A stretch of DNA of 64,000 nt from Chanos chanos (lineage: Eukaryota; Chordata; Actinopteri; Gonorynchiformes; Chanidae), in the NCBI RefSeq assembly GCF_902362185.1, contig NC_044499.1:46755815-46819814 (forward strand), read 5' to 3'. Of this stretch, positions 63,581 to 64,000 are shown piece by piece. The position numbers and the translations under genes were made by a program. Every line of letters begins with the position of its first letter. Within the stretch, counting starts at the first letter, position 1. The notes beneath the pieces are model-generated. The model was given only the letters and a program-made list of their open reading frames with translations, was not told where the DNA came from and searched no databases.

Positions 63581-64000
63581 AAGGGCTCTATTTTAATCAT
63601 CTAAGCTCATGGTCTAAAGCACATGGTGTAAGTGCATTTAGGACATGTCCAAATCCACTTTTGCTAGTTAAACAGCAGATAATTTGAGTGCAAAGTAAGG
63701 CGCAAGGCATATTGGGGGTGTGTCTTAATTAATCTTAGGTGTGTTTTGGGCATAACATGCAATGAACCAATCAGAGTGTCAGCTCTCATTACCTTTAAAA
63801 GCCACCTGCACTGGCACCTTGATGGGTTGCTATTACAACGGTGGACAAAAAGAGCGATTCGCTGCCTCCGCTGTCTCCCAATCCTCTGTCCAATCAGGTA
63901 CTCCATTTTTCAATGAAACAACTGCAACATTACTTTAGACCAAGTTTCTGTTGGTCTAAGCGCAGATGCTTTCAGTTGCATTCGAAATAGCAACACGCTA
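63581..64000. mobile_element. MITE-like repeat, copy c, cut by the window end
   Basis: It starts AAGGGCTCTATTTTAATC in the same position relative to the crystallin stop as copies a and b. It follows them to about 63845 (TATTACAACGGTGGAC), then diverges into sequence with GACCAAGTTTCTGTTGGTCT that copies a and b lack. It is either a longer form of the same family or a recombinant. It runs off the window. Confidence 0.6.

Overview
The window is vertebrate nuclear DNA, almost certainly from a teleost fish. Genes are split by GT-AG introns, spacers are AT-rich and carry fish-type transposon debris, and half the window is a tandem array of gamma-M crystallin genes, a methionine-rich lens crystallin class typical of fish. 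The species cannot be named from the sequence.

Positions 1-20400 hold five single-copy genes whose exons can be joined by hand. They are the 5' end of grid2ip (delphilin, minus strand, leaving the window on the left), zdhhc4 (plus, head-to-head with grid2ip), pgp (plus), bricd5 (plus) and mlst8 (minus, tail-to-tail with bricd5). grid2ip-zdhhc4 and pgp-bricd5-mlst8 are each neighbours in human, but on two different chromosomes (7p22 and 16p13.3), so the fish locus places two conserved blocks side by side. zdhhc4, pgp, bricd5 and mlst8 each give a full open reading frame of the expected length (345, 306, about 230 and 326 codons).

Positions 22550-63500 hold nine intact gamma-M crystallin genes (called 1 to 9 here), all on the plus strand. 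Each has a tiny first exon (MGK or MTMGK), a 243-base exon 2 (N-terminal two-Greek-key domain) and a 279-base exon 3 (C-terminal domain), with a shared TATA promoter. Genes 1-4 and 5-9 form two protein subfamilies. The array shows signs of sequence exchange: genes 8 and 9 carry a promoter and first exon nearly identical to gene 3, and gene 7 has a 133-base tract identical to gene 1. Tryptophan count rises from 2 in gene 1 to 5 in genes 8 and 9. An inverted, broken fragment of a gene-4-like copy lies between genes 3 and 4.

The spacers hold mostly homologous, decayed duplicated DNA plus recognisable mobile elements: an old broken Ty3/gypsy-type retroelement and a SINE-like repeat between genes 1 and 2, a PIF/Harbinger MITE next to a hAT MITE between genes 2 and 3, a LINE tail between 4 and 5, a Tc1 transposase relic between 7 and 8, and a MITE-like repeat after each of genes 7, 8 and 9. 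I found no tRNA, rRNA or CRISPR. I see no clearly new biological system; the most unusual content is the promoter and tract exchange and the tryptophan gain inside the crystallin array.
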